DNA from: JAVSMW01 sp032027005
GTDB lineage: Bacteria; Bacillota; Thermincolia; Thermincolales; UBA2595
NCBI GenBank assembly: GCA_032027005.1
Contig: JAVSMW010000007.1
Span: 1 to 64,000 of the forward strand
Length of the DNA stretch: 64,000 bases
Reading direction: 5' to 3'
The notes beneath the pieces are model-generated. The model was given only the letters and a program-made list of their open reading frames with translations, did not search any database and had not been told where the DNA came from. Within the stretch, counting starts at the first letter, position 1; each line of letters opens with the position of its first letter. Positions 1 through 8,767 of this stretch are shown here, in pieces. A program made the position numbers and the translations under genes.

Positions 1-139
1 AGCATAACAAAATTTAACTACGGTTATAACAAGAAAAAGCCCACAGTTTCAACAACTAGGGGCTTCTCACATTTTTCAAACTGTAAAAGTCAGGTTATAC
101 CACATTTAGATAATTACGAGTAGCAAGTGATTACTCCCG

Positions 140-206
140 ACTCTCCACTCTCCACTCTCCACTCTCCACTCTCCACTCTCCACTCTCCACTCTCCACTCT
201 CCACTC
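140..206. repeat. Heptamer tandem repeat (ACTCTCC)n
   Basis: About nine and a half near-perfect copies of the 7-mer ACTCTCC lie head to tail. The array follows the terminator of the small membrane gene to its right. Related ACTC/CCACT heptamers recur at 14.85, 37.6, 42.0, 52.0, 53.1 and 56.8 kb, always at gene borders. An open frame through it encodes only a Ser-Thr-Leu-His-Ser repeat and is not a gene. Bases 1-139 show nothing else I can name. Confidence 0.9.
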
Positions 207-207
207 A

Positions 208-239
208 ATAAAAAAGGAAGTACGCCCATCGCACTTCCC
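208..239 (-). terminator. Rho-independent terminator
   Basis: On the minus strand GGAAGT and ACTTCC pair across an 11-nt loop and are followed by a run of T. It lies just past the stop of the small membrane protein gene and ends that transcript before the heptamer array. Confidence 0.75.
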
Positions 240-251
240 ATTGCTTCTCAC

Positions 252-500
252 TTATCCTAAATTGCCATCCAGCCTGCCTCCGATAATCTGGCCGGCGACG
301 GCGAAAAGTATTAGTCCCGGTATATATACATATCCAAGTCCGGCCTTTATCCTCAGCAAAAATATCACCGGAACTGCCAGGTGAATAGCCAGGAACCACT
401 GCACTGAATATTTTTTAACCATAGACCGCCAGTATCCCATTGGGATGTTCAAAAGTAAAGCCGCGAATCCTACAATACCCGCAATTAATAATTTGGACAT
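252..500 (-). CDS. Small hydrophobic membrane protein, unknown function
   Basis: An 82-residue protein with about three hydrophobic segments (roughly residues 3-20, 35-50 and 58-75), ending in a short glycine-rich tail. I do not recognise a family. The reading frame opens earlier (518), but an AGGGA motif sits 5 nt before the ATG at 500, so I prefer that start. It is followed by a convincing terminator. Its start lies about 130 bp from the end of the uracil-DNA glycosylase gene on the same strand, with nothing obvious between them. Probably a small integral membrane protein; function not inferred. Confidence 0.6.
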   Translation of the reverse strand: MSKLLIAGIVGFAALLLNIPMGYWRSMVKKYSVQWFLAIHLAVPVIFLLRIKAGLGYVYIPGLILFAVAGQIIGGRLDGNLG

Positions 501-633
501 TGTCATCCCTGCTCTCATCAGATTCTTGCGCCAAAAATCTCATTCACTACATAGGTGATTGTACCGTAATTCACCAGCCTTGTAAAGGAAAAAGAGTATA
601 CAATATTAGGATCATTTGTCAGTTAAACTCGCA

Positions 634-1245
634 TTATTCCGCAGGGTTGACATATAATTGGTGAAAACGGTTCCTGACCTGCTTAATATCTTCCCAAACC
701 GGTCTCTTCTTGGTTTCGTCCCGCAGCAAGGCTGCTGGATGGTATGTTGGCATAAATTCTATATTATCGCGGTAAATCCATTTTCCCCGCATCTTCGTAA
801 TCCTGGCATCATAATCAATCATGTTCTGTAGAGCTACCGCCCCCAAGAGGACAATAATTTTCGGGTTGATCAGGTTAATCTGTTTCGCAAGCCATGGTTT
901 ACAAGCCTCAGCTTCTTCCCGGGCGGGTACCCGGTTACCCGGAGGCCGGCATTTCACGATATTGGCGATGTAAACCTCCTTTAGACTAAACCCCGCCGCA
1001 GCTATGATTTTATCCAGCAGCTGCCCGGCCGCACCTACAAAAGGCAGACCCTGTTTATCCTCTTCGGCACCCGGTCCTTCACCTATAAACATTAATTTAG
1101 CATCAGCTGAACCTTTGCCAAAAACAACTCCATTACATCCATCCCGCAGGGCACATCTCCGGCATGTAACGGCTAACCGGGCCAATTCTTCCAGAGTATG
1201 GCATGCTGCACATTCATCCGCAGAGGTAATACCATTTCTTTCCAA
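634..1245 (-). CDS. Family 4 uracil-DNA glycosylase (4Fe-4S)
   Basis: Removes uracil from DNA to start base excision repair. The N-terminal third carries the iron-sulfur ligands (a CRRC pair, then KCRPPGNR with a second Cys followed by KPWL). The active-site motif GEGPGAEED and the C-terminal motif HPAALLR match family-4 enzymes, and the length (203 residues) is normal. An upstream GTG at 1254 overlaps the ribosome site; a GAGGTGA motif 5 nt before the TTG at 1245 makes that TTG the likely start. It is a single gene with a short gap to the next minus-strand gene. Identification is firm from the motifs; substrate range is known only from the family. Confidence 0.93.
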   Translation of the reverse strand: MERNGITSADECAACHTLEELARLAVTCRRCALRDGCNGVVFGKGSADAKLMFIGEGPGAEEDKQGLPFVGAAGQLLDKIIAAAGFSLKEVYIANIVKCRPPGNRVPAREEAEACKPWLAKQINLINPKIIVLLGAVALQNMIDYDARITKMRGKWIYRDNIEFMPTYHPAALLRDETKKRPVWEDIKQVRNRFHQLYVNPAE

Positions 1246-1350
1246 GGGACTCACCTCTTATATTTCACTCCCGGATACATTTCGACAACTTTCATCTATT
1301 TTCCTCTATAATTAGGCCCTAAAAAAATGAAAGAGAGACCTAGAGCCTCC

Positions 1351-1533
1351 CTAACTTATCTGCTGAACCCTGCCGTTGGCCAACACCCTGTACACTCCCG
1401 CCAGCTTTCCATTACGTAGCGAAAATTCTATAAAACAGTTTTTGCAGAAACAGGTTTTCAAGACAATATCTTTTCTATGCACGGCATTCAAGACCCCAAC
1501 CCATTTATCGCTGTGACACTTAGGGCATTTCAT
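1351..1533 (-). CDS. Small zinc-ribbon-like protein
   Basis: A 60-residue protein opening with CPKCH and carrying a second pair in CFCKNCF, the spacing of a treble-clef or zinc-ribbon fold. The rest is short and basic. I do not recognise a named family. The frame begins at 1548, but a GGAGATGA motif 5 nt before the ATG at 1533 fits translation better. The 1549-1680 gap is AT-rich with no clear signal. Could be a nucleic-acid-binding or adaptor protein; this is inference from the cysteines only. Confidence 0.6.
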   Translation of the reverse strand: MKCPKCHSDKWVGVLNAVHRKDIVLKTCFCKNCFIEFSLRNGKLAGVYRVLANGRVQQIS

Positions 1534-1680
1534 GTATATCATCTCCATTCAGAGTTAATCTGGGGACAGTTGTGAATATATAATATTTAATCCCTGGATA
1601 CTATTTTATCGTTAAATTGTGAACAAATTGTGGTCAAATGATTATATTTCTATTACGTTTTGCTTAGCAATTTAGTTCCG

Positions 1681-1716
1681 AAAGAAAAACCACGGGATTG
1701 TTTAATCATCCCGTGG
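1681..1716 (-). terminator. Terminator after ctpA
   Basis: A 9-bp stem (CCACGGGAT/ATCCCGTGG) with a 9-nt loop followed on the minus strand by TTTTTCTTT. It closes the ftsEX-M23-ctpA run. Confidence 0.9.
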
Positions 1717-1730
1717 CTTCTGCATCTCTT

Positions 1731-2903
1731 CTACTTAATTTTCTCTTTCATTACTTCAATAGCTTTTTCCAACTGCACATCTTTAGTGGCATTTTCAGGC
1801 TGCTCCATCTTAATGTCCGGTTCAATCCCCTTTTTATTGATATCGTGCCCGGAAGGTGTAAGATATTTGCCGGTGGTCAATTTAAGTCCGGCCTTGTTCT
1901 GCAGTTCATACAGGGATTGCACTACGCCTTTGCCAAAGGTCTTGTTGCCGACCAGGGTTCCGGCTTTTGTATCCTTAATAGCTCCGGCTAAGATTTCCGA
2001 TGCACTGGCACTATATTCATCCACTAACAGCAGCAGCGGCAGCCCGACAAATTTTTCATCTGCCCGGTAGACCTCTTCATTTTCAGATCTATATTGGATA
2101 GACACAATCGGGCCCGCAGGCACAAAAAGATCGGCAATGTTTACGGCTGATTCCAGTTCCCCGCCGGGGTTACCCCTAAGATCAATAATTATCCCCTTAG
2201 CTTTTGATTTATCAGGATCATTCATTGGTATTTTCAGGTCCTGTAAAGTTTTCTCCATCTCGGCAAAGGTATTGGCAGTGAACTGTACTATGCTGATATA
2301 AGCGATATCGGTATCGGGAAGCATTTTCCCTTCAACTGTAGGAACCTTGATAATTTCTCTGGTTAACTTATAGTCATGCATCTTCTTATCTGATTTCCGG
2401 TAAACCGTAATGGTCACATCTGTCCCGACAGGACCGCGCATAAGGCCGACAGCTGTATCAAGATCCATGCCCTTGGTATCTTTACCCTCAATTTTAAAAA
2501 TCAAATCACCGGCTTTAACCCCCGCTTTAAATGCAGGTGTATCTTTAATAGGCTTGACAATAACTAAATGCTCATCTTCCGGCCCAACCAGAATACCTAT
2601 GCCGCCGAAACTCCCCCGCACCTGATTGCGTAATTCCTCATTCATTTTGGGAGGCATATAAACTGAGTAGGGATCGTCCAATGATTCTACAATTCCTCTG
2701 GCTGCTCCGTTAACCATGTCGGCCACATTGGTAGGCTCAATGTAATACCTGTCGACCAAAGAAATAACCCGGGTCAAAGTCCCCAGGTTTTTATAATCCG
2801 TTATCAGGGGTACAGTTACCAATCCACCGCTAAGGACAACCAGAATCATTAATACACCTAAAACTCCCATCAGCACCCTGCGTCTCTCAGACAACAATAC
2901 CAC
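1731..2903 (-). CDS. ctpA: C-terminal processing peptidase, S41 family
   Basis: A membrane-anchored tail-specific serine protease. One N-terminal membrane helix (about residues 12-32) is followed by a PDZ domain (about 95-175) and the S41 catalytic domain. The nucleophile Ser is in YSASASEI and the general-base Lys in GNKTFGKG, the Ser-Lys dyad of this family. Length (about 390) is usual. It lies 116 bp behind an M23 hydrolase and ftsEX, an arrangement common in Clostridia, so it may process envelope or sporulation proteins. The start is uncertain: GTG at 2903, or one of the TTG codons 6-9 nt later, which have better spacing from GGGTGG. Confidence 0.92.
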   Translation of the reverse strand: MVLLSERRRVLMGVLGVLMILVVLSGGLVTVPLITDYKNLGTLTRVISLVDRYYIEPTNVADMVNGAARGIVESLDDPYSVYMPPKMNEELRNQVRGSFGGIGILVGPEDEHLVIVKPIKDTPAFKAGVKAGDLIFKIEGKDTKGMDLDTAVGLMRGPVGTDVTITVYRKSDKKMHDYKLTREIIKVPTVEGKMLPDTDIAYISIVQFTANTFAEMEKTLQDLKIPMNDPDKSKAKGIIIDLRGNPGGELESAVNIADLFVPAGPIVSIQYRSENEEVYRADEKFVGLPLLLLVDEYSASASEILAGAIKDTKAGTLVGNKTFGKGVVQSLYELQNKAGLKLTTGKYLTPSGHDINKKGIEPDIKMEQPENATKDVQLEKAIEVMKEKIK

Positions 2904-3019
2904 CCGCTCACTTAGGATTTGTTACACTGTTAAATATATGTACTATACTACAATAATATTAGGAAAAAAACAACTCTACATGAAAATTTTGAAAACAGTT
3001 TAGTTTAAGGGCGGTGGGT

Positions 3020-4162
3020 TTAGAGATATCCCATGGGATTGACTGGGGTGCCGCCTTTTCTGACCGAAAAGTCCAGGTGCGGGCCGGTACTTAGACCGGT
3101 GCTGCCCACCTTGGCAATGGTATCTCCTTTCGTAACTTCCTGCCCCTCTGAGACTAGCTGGGCTGACAGATGGCCATAGGTGCTAGTCAGCCCGGCGCCG
3201 TGGTCAACAACCACAACTTTGCCGTATCCATTCATCCATCCGACATAAATGACGGTTCCGCTATCGGCAGCAACAACCGGGGAGCCGGTTTTAGCAGGAA
3301 TATCGATCCCATAATGCATCTTATTTTCCTTTAGGATCGGATGATATCTCATCCCAAAAGGAGAACTTACAGATGTGTAGCCCGGCACAGGCCATGTAAA
3401 CTGCCCGGTGCCTTTAGCCTTGGAGTTGGCAGTTTTTCTCCTGATTAATTCATCCAGGGCCTTGGTTTCCCGCTCAAGCTCCTCATAGGCCTTCTGGTAA
3501 GCCTCTTGCTTTGCCTTGATTTCCTCAAGTTTCTCCTCCCGGTCATCCTTACTGCTTTCTAAATTTGCTTCCTGTTCGGATTTGCGCTTTTGCAAAGACT
3601 GTATCTCAGAAAGCTTTAATTCCAAATCAGCCTTTTTAACCGCAATCCCCCTGCGCTCTGTATCAATAGAAGTTACCAGTTCTGAGTCCTGCTGAGCAAT
3701 CCTTTTCATGAATTCGTAACGGGTGACAAATTCGGTAAAGCTCTTGGAATTTAGAAGCATGTCAAGATAGCTGATATCGCCATTAATAAACATATCTTTG
3801 ACCCGGACATTCAGGATGGCACTGCGTTCCTGCAGCCGCTTTTCCGCTTCTTCCAAATCTCCCCGAACTTTCTCTACGTCTGAGCTGGTCCTTTTGACTC
3901 TGCTCTTGATTGTAACGAGTTCACTGGAAACATCGTCAATTTTCTTATCAATTACATTCAACTCGCCCAAAACGTCTTTAGCTTGCTCTTTTTGATCCCG
4001 GATCATAGATTGAGTTTTTTTCAGCTCACTCTGCATCTGTTTCTTGTCATTTAGGAGTTCATCCAGCTCATTAGCATAAGAAGGTATAATTGTGCCAACA
4101 ATTAAAATACCTGAAATCAGCAGGGCAATCAGGCCTCTGCCCTTTTTCTGTTTTCCCTTCAC
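3020..4162 (-). CDS. Coiled-coil M23 peptidase, EnvC/PcsB-like partner of FtsEX
   Basis: A secreted murein hydrolase or hydrolase activator. It has a signal peptide ending near SYA, a long coiled coil (about residues 35-250) and a C-terminal LytM/M23 domain. The domain keeps HYGID (metal ligands His, Asp) and YGHLS, but the final motif reads GPHLDFSV where the family has HxH: the last zinc-ligand His is Asp. Adjacent ftsE and ftsX suggest ATP-driven gating through the coiled coil, as in the EnvC and PcsB systems. A GGGGG motif 10 nt before GTG 4162 gives a compact signal peptide; ATG 4204 is the alternative. Whether it cleaves peptidoglycan itself is open because of the substitution. Confidence 0.88.
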   Translation of the reverse strand: MKGKQKKGRGLIALLISGILIVGTIIPSYANELDELLNDKKQMQSELKKTQSMIRDQKEQAKDVLGELNVIDKKIDDVSSELVTIKSRVKRTSSDVEKVRGDLEEAEKRLQERSAILNVRVKDMFINGDISYLDMLLNSKSFTEFVTRYEFMKRIAQQDSELVTSIDTERRGIAVKKADLELKLSEIQSLQKRKSEQEANLESSKDDREEKLEEIKAKQEAYQKAYEELERETKALDELIRRKTANSKAKGTGQFTWPVPGYTSVSSPFGMRYHPILKENKMHYGIDIPAKTGSPVVAADSGTVIYVGWMNGYGKVVVVDHGAGLTSTYGHLSAQLVSEGQEVTKGDTIAKVGSTGLSTGPHLDFSVRKGGTPVNPMGYL

Positions 4163-4241
4163 CCTGTGTGGTCCCCCTTTTCCGCCATTCACCAATTTTT
4201 GCATACCTGCCTAAAGTTAGGCGGTATGTATCTGCTTTAGC

Positions 4242-5135
4242 TTAAACTTTAAGAAATTTCCGCAGTGAAATCCCGCTTCCAATGGTCCCAATCAGAGTAC
4301 CGACTCCCAGCATAGCTATACCGAGAAATACCAGGAAATCGGTATCTTTCTGTAGATTAAACATTTTGAAGTTCAGTTCCCGCGTTAAGTAGTCCGTAAT
4401 CGCAAGATACGAGGAATCAACGATTAGAACCGCGACAAATGCGCCTATAAAACCAATTACCATGCCTTCCAGCAGGAAGGGCCATCTGATAAACCAGTTG
4501 GTTGCCCCCAGGATTTTCATAATCTGAATTTCCCGCCGCCTGGCAAATACAGTAAGCCTGATAGTCGTGGCAATTAAGAAAATAGCTGCGAAGCCCAAAA
4601 GGGCTATAAAGGAGATGCCAATCAGCCTTACCCATTTGGTAATAGCAAACAGTTTTTCCACCACTCCTTTGCCATAATCAACTTTTTCAGCCTCCGGCAT
4701 AGCGTTTAGGCCGTTAGCCACCTTCTCCACGTCCTGGGGCGAAACAGTGGTAACCTTGTAAAGGTGGGGTAATGGATTGCTGCCTCCCAGGGCATCGATC
4801 ATGTTCTGCTGATCCCCCAATTGTTTGCGGAATTCAACCATAGCCTGGTCTTTTGTCACAAATTGGGTTTTCGCCACCCCGGGGATAGCCTGTATCCTCT
4901 CGTTTAACGCCAGGGCGTCAGCTGCACTGATATCACTTTTTAAATAAGCTATTATCTCAACATTCGACTCTAATCTGGCAGCCAGGTACCCGGTATTCAG
5001 AACTGTGATCAGGGAAATCCCGACAATAAGCAGGGATACAGCTACAGTGCCTACAGAAGCCATAACCATCCAACTGTTCCGGCGCAAGGATTTAAAGGCT
5101 TCGCCAAAATAGTAGCCAATAGTTCTAATCCTCAT
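4242..5135 (-). CDS. ftsX: Cell division ABC transporter permease FtsX
   Basis: Four-helix type VII ABC membrane subunit: one helix near residues 25-45, a large extracytoplasmic loop (about 55-170) and three C-terminal helices. Length near 298 is typical. It pairs with FtsE and passes conformational change to a periplasmic or extracellular hydrolase, here probably the M23 protein encoded next. The gene overlaps the end of ftsE. The frame opens at GTG 5147, directly on the AAGGGG ribosome site; ATG 5135 is the better start. Confidence 0.95.
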   Translation of the reverse strand: MRIRTIGYYFGEAFKSLRRNSWMVMASVGTVAVSLLIVGISLITVLNTGYLAARLESNVEIIAYLKSDISAADALALNERIQAIPGVAKTQFVTKDQAMVEFRKQLGDQQNMIDALGGSNPLPHLYKVTTVSPQDVEKVANGLNAMPEAEKVDYGKGVVEKLFAITKWVRLIGISFIALLGFAAIFLIATTIRLTVFARRREIQIMKILGATNWFIRWPFLLEGMVIGFIGAFVAVLIVDSSYLAITDYLTRELNFKMFNLQKDTDFLVFLGIAMLGVGTLIGTIGSGISLRKFLKV

Positions 5136-5811
5136 AGCCGTACGCACCCCTTTCTTCGTCCCGGGCTACTTTACCTTTTTCCAGTGCTACCACCCGTTTT
5201 CTCATTCCGTCTACAATGTCCTTGGCATGTGTCGCCATAAGAATTGTCGTTCCACACTTGTTAATATCCTGCAAAAGGTTTACGATTTCCCAGGAAGTAT
5301 CAGGGTCCAGGTTTCCTGTTGGCTCATCGGCAATGACCAGCGGAGGATTGTTCACGATTGCTCTGGCAATGGCCACTCTCTGCTGTTCACCGCCGGATAA
5401 TTGATTGGGCATTGCATCAGCCTTCTTGGCTAAGCCCACCATATTCAGGGCCTGAGGCACCGCCTTTTCGATTTGCCTCCGAGGAGCCTCAATTACCTGG
5501 AGGGCGAAAGCCACATTTTCAGCCACAGTCTTGTCAGACAGCAGTTTAAAATCCTGAAAAATAACACCGATAGATCTCCTGAGGTAAGGAATCTCCCGTG
5601 GTTTTAAGCGGCCAATATTTTTCCCGTTGTACAGAATCTGCCCTCGGGACGGTTTAAGTTCCTGAAAAAGAAGTTTGGTTAATGTCGATTTTCCGGCACC
5701 ACTGGGCCCAACCAAAAAAACAAATTCTCCTTTCCTTATGCGCAGGGATATATCGCTCAATCCTTTGGTTCCATTAGGATAGATCATGGAGACATTTATC
5801 AAATTAATCAT
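5125..5811 (-). CDS. ftsE: Cell division ATPase FtsE
   Basis: ABC ATPase of about 228 residues with Walker A GPSGAGKST, the signature LSGGEQQRVAIARAI, Walker B VIADEPTGNLDP and the H-loop ATHAKD. It drives the FtsX membrane subunit at the septum. First gene of the ftsE-ftsX-M23-ctpA run, translationally coupled to ftsX by overlap. The start is not fully clear: GAGGGG lies 14 nt before ATG 5811, while the upstream GTG 5826 touches the ribosome site. A TGTCGAAAA motif (Spo0A-box-like) lies upstream at 5884-5892 on this strand. Confidence 0.95.
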   Translation of the reverse strand: MINLINVSMIYPNGTKGLSDISLRIRKGEFVFLVGPSGAGKSTLTKLLFQELKPSRGQILYNGKNIGRLKPREIPYLRRSIGVIFQDFKLLSDKTVAENVAFALQVIEAPRRQIEKAVPQALNMVGLAKKADAMPNQLSGGEQQRVAIARAIVNNPPLVIADEPTGNLDPDTSWEIVNLLQDINKCGTTILMATHAKDIVDGMRKRVVALEKGKVARDEERGAYGYED

Positions 5812-5982
5812 TATAAATATGTACACCCCTCAATTGCCTTATTTCGACGTAGTGGTACGATTCGCGGTGCAATTATGGAGTATTTTTCGACACCGAATAC
5901 CGAAATTCCTCTTTTAAGCCAAAAAAGTCAATAGTCGGAAAATACAAAATATTTTTAAACTCGAAACAGATTGCAAAGAAAA

Positions 5983-6025
5983 AAAGCGGGCTGCCGTAAC
6001 TAACGGATTGCCCACTTTTTCTTAC
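5983..6025 (-). terminator. Terminator after split transketolase
   Basis: On the minus strand GTGGGC and GCCCGC pair with an inner CCGT/ACGG hairpin, followed by T7. It ends the tkt transcript before ftsE. Confidence 0.85.
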
Positions 6026-6040
6026 AAACTCAGTATTTTC

Positions 6041-6076
6041 TTTATATCTTAGCTTTCCTTTATATCTTAGCTTTTC
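6041..6076. repeat. 18-bp tandem duplication spanning the transketolase stop codon
   Basis: Bases 6041-6058 and 6059-6076 are the same 18-mer apart from the end bases. One copy contains the last codons and TAA of the transketolase C-subunit gene; the other lies just downstream and carries the same stop. Confidence 0.8.
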
Positions 6077-7004
6077 TTGCGATAGCTCTTCTGATTGCGG
6101 CTACAACTTCCCTGGTGGTTAAACCGTATTTTTCCAACAGTTCTGCAGGGACTCCTGATTCGCCGAAAGTATCTTTAATCCCCACCATTTCCTGGACTGC
6201 GGGCTGAGTCTGAACCAAGACTTCGGCCACAGCACTGCCCAAGCCACCGATAATGCTGTGTTCCTCAGCGGTCACAATAGCCCCGGTCTCCTGGGCAGCT
6301 TTTACAATAACATCCCGATCAATGGGTTTTAAGGTACCCATATTTATGACGCGAACCTTAATATTTTCTGCAGCCAGCTGTTCGGCAGCCTCAATGGCCG
6401 GACCTACCATTAAGCCGCAGGCAATCACCGTCACGTCAGAGCCTTCTCTGACTGTATTGGCTTTGCCAACTTCAAATTTATATGATTCATCAAACAATAC
6501 GGGTAAAGCCAGCCTGCCCAGTCGTAAGTAAACCGGACCCTGCATAGCAACGGCGGCCCTGACAGCTTTTTCAGTCTCCGTGGCATCGGCAGGGACCAGG
6601 ACAGTCATATTGGGCACAGCCCGTATTATAGCGATATCTTCCACCGATTGGTGGGACGCACCGTCTTCGCCTACACTGATCCCGGCATGGGTAGCAGCAA
6701 CTTTTACATTTAGGGCAGGATATGCAACTGAATTGCGGATTTGCTCAAAAGCCCGGCCTGTTGCGAACATGGCAAAAGTACTGGCAAATGGTATTTTACC
6801 CGCAGCTGCTAGTCCTGCGGCAGTGCCGATGAGGTTTTGCTCGGCAATCCCAATATTAAAAAACCTTTCCGGGAACTCTTTGGCAAAAAGCGCAGTTTGC
6901 GTGGACTTGGATAAATCAGCGTCAAGGACAACAATATCCTTATTTTCCGCTCCCAGCTTAACTAAAGCCTTGCCATACGCTTCACGTGTAGCTATTTTTG
7001 TCAC
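6060..7004 (-). CDS. Transketolase, C-terminal subunit
   Basis: The pyrimidine-binding and C-terminal half of a split transketolase (pentose phosphate pathway, two-carbon transfer with thiamine diphosphate). It has the central Pyr domain (GIAEQNLIGTAAGLA, with the catalytic Glu) and the C-terminal domain (VITAEEHSIIGGLG). At 314 residues it is the expected length of the split form. It overlaps the N-terminal subunit gene by 4 nt, so translation is coupled. The split gene pair is common in Clostridia and archaea. Confidence 0.95.
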   Translation of the reverse strand: MTKIATREAYGKALVKLGAENKDIVVLDADLSKSTQTALFAKEFPERFFNIGIAEQNLIGTAAGLAAAGKIPFASTFAMFATGRAFEQIRNSVAYPALNVKVAATHAGISVGEDGASHQSVEDIAIIRAVPNMTVLVPADATETEKAVRAAVAMQGPVYLRLGRLALPVLFDESYKFEVGKANTVREGSDVTVIACGLMVGPAIEAAEQLAAENIKVRVINMGTLKPIDRDVIVKAAQETGAIVTAEEHSIIGGLGSAVAEVLVQTQPAVQEMVGIKDTFGESGVPAELLEKYGLTTREVVAAIRRAIARKAKI

Positions 7005-7831
7005 TTACCCTCGCCTCCCAACTCACAAAGAGCAATACCGGTCTGTTCAGGGTTGGGAGCTTGGCCATGCCAACCTGCCTGATTTTCCATAAAGGAAACA
7101 CCTTTGCCTTTGACCGTATTGGCTACAATCATTGTAGGCTGACCTTTAATCTCTTTGGCTTTTTGCAGGGCATTAATAATTTCAGTGAAATTATGCCCAT
7201 TAATCACTTCCACATGCCAGCCAAAGGCCCGCCATTTATCAGCAACAGGTTCGGGTGACATGACATCCTCGATGCGGCCGTCAATTTGCAGGCCGTTGTG
7301 GTCAAGAATGCCAACCAGATTATCAAGCTTGTAATGGGCTGCCGCCATAGCAGCTTCCCATACTTGTCCTTCCTGAATTTCACCGTCTCCCAAAACCACA
7401 TGGACCCTGTATCCTTTATTGTCAAGACGACCGGCCAGGGCCATCCCGTTGGCAGCAGATAACCCCTGCCCCAGAGAACCCGTTGACATGTCAACACCCG
7501 GCAAATGCTTCATACTGGGGTGTCCCTGCAGTCTGCTGCCGGTTTTCCTTAGGGTGACCAATTCCGCCGGGGGAAAATAACCCTTCTCAGCCAAAGCGGC
7601 ATAAAGTACTGGGGCAGCATGGCCTTTACTTAAAATAAAGCGGTCTCGGTCAGGCCATTTGGGATTGGCAGGATCGACGTTCATTTCATGGAAATACAAA
7701 GTGGCGACTATGTCGGCCGCCGAAAGGGAACCACCCGGATGTCCGGACTTGGATTCGCCCAACATTGTGATAATATGTTGCCGGATCATACACGCTTTTG
7801 CCGCTAATTCCTGCAGCACGGAATTATCCAT
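7001..7831 (-). CDS. Transketolase, N-terminal subunit
   Basis: The thiamine-diphosphate-binding half of the split enzyme. Key motifs are SKSGHPGGSLSAADI near the start, SKGHAAPVLYAAL, and the TPP motif GDGEIQEGQVWEA followed by the Asn about 27 residues later. It is 276 residues, the normal size. First gene of the two-gene unit; acts only with the C-terminal subunit. It starts 20 bp behind a YitT-family gene, so the three genes may share a transcript. Confidence 0.95.
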   Translation of the reverse strand: MDNSVLQELAAKACMIRQHIITMLGESKSGHPGGSLSAADIVATLYFHEMNVDPANPKWPDRDRFILSKGHAAPVLYAALAEKGYFPPAELVTLRKTGSRLQGHPSMKHLPGVDMSTGSLGQGLSAANGMALAGRLDNKGYRVHVVLGDGEIQEGQVWEAAMAAAHYKLDNLVGILDHNGLQIDGRIEDVMSPEPVADKWRAFGWHVEVINGHNFTEIINALQKAKEIKGQPTMIVANTVKGKGVSFMENQAGWHGQAPNPEQTGIALCELGGEGK

Positions 7832-7850
7832 TTCTTATGTCACTCCTCAT

Positions 7851-8696
7851 CTAAAGTCTTTTCTTAAAACCTTCCCCCAGGACCTCATGAACATCAGTTA
7901 AGATCACAAAAGCCTTGGGGTCTATTTCATGTACCAGGTCTTTTAAAATAGAGATTTCCGGCCTGGTTACCACAGATAAAATAACTTCCCGTTCATTTCC
8001 CGTATACATACCCTTACCCGAAAGAGATGTGACTCCCCGATCAAGCTTTTTCAGGATCGCGTCTGCCACTTCTTCAGGTTTATTGGAAATAATCAGAGCA
8101 GCCTTGGTATTGCCAAACCCCTCCTGCACAATGTCAATCACCCTGGCTGTAAGAAATACAGTCAATAGGGCATATAGAGCCAGCTCGGCGCTATGGAAGG
8201 CGAGTCCGGCCGCAATGATTACTGAGGCATCAACAATAAACAGCACAACTCCCACACTTAACTTCATATAGTTATTGATAATGGCAGCGGCCAGGTCTGT
8301 GCCCCCTGTGGTTCCTTTATTGCGAAAAACAATACCTATCCCGATACCTACGATGATCCCGCCATAAATAGAGGCTAACAAAGGATTCTGAGTTGGTTCC
8401 GGAATTTCAAGGGAAGCCATGAGGTCTATCAACAGTGACAGGGTAACAGTTCCAAACAAGGACCTGAGCCCCATACCCAACCCAAACTGCTTAATTCCGA
8501 TGATAAACAGAGGTATGTTAATGGCCAGCATCGCCGTACCAACCGGAAAACCGGCCACATAATGCAGAATAGTAGCAATTCCGCTGACTCCGCCGGCCGC
8601 GATCCTGTTTGGTACCAAGAACATGTCAAGGCCTACAGCGGTTAGCAGAACTCCTATTAATATAAAAAAGTATTCACGCAGGACTTTTAGCTTCAA
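7851..8696 (-). CDS. YitT family membrane protein (DUF161/DUF2179)
   Basis: An integral membrane protein with five to six helices in the first 200 residues, including the family's FLVPNRIAAGGVSGIA and RNKGTTGGTDLAA motifs, followed by a small cytoplasmic DUF2179 domain (about residues 215-280). The transported substrate of this family is not established. A GGGAG motif 8 nt before TTG 8696 is the best ribosome site; the frame extends to GTG 8717 without one. Located between prfB and the transketolase genes, probably co-transcribed with the latter. Confidence 0.88.
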   Translation of the reverse strand: MKLKVLREYFFILIGVLLTAVGLDMFLVPNRIAAGGVSGIATILHYVAGFPVGTAMLAINIPLFIIGIKQFGLGMGLRSLFGTVTLSLLIDLMASLEIPEPTQNPLLASIYGGIIVGIGIGIVFRNKGTTGGTDLAAAIINNYMKLSVGVVLFIVDASVIIAAGLAFHSAELALYALLTVFLTARVIDIVQEGFGNTKAALIISNKPEEVADAILKKLDRGVTSLSGKGMYTGNEREVILSVVTRPEISILKDLVHEIDPKAFVILTDVHEVLGEGFKKRL

Positions 8697-8767
8697 AAAA
8701 GTCATCTCCCGGTTCACTATGATATTATGTTTCCTCGGGAATACCTTTTCTAACCATCATAATGTCT

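Noticed and set aside
140..206. CRISPR array
   Set aside because: Units are 7 bp with no spacers and no cas genes.
127..384. Open frame coding a Ser-Thr-Leu-His-Ser repeat protein
   Set aside because: It is only the translation of the heptamer array and then the antisense of a real gene; no ribosome site.
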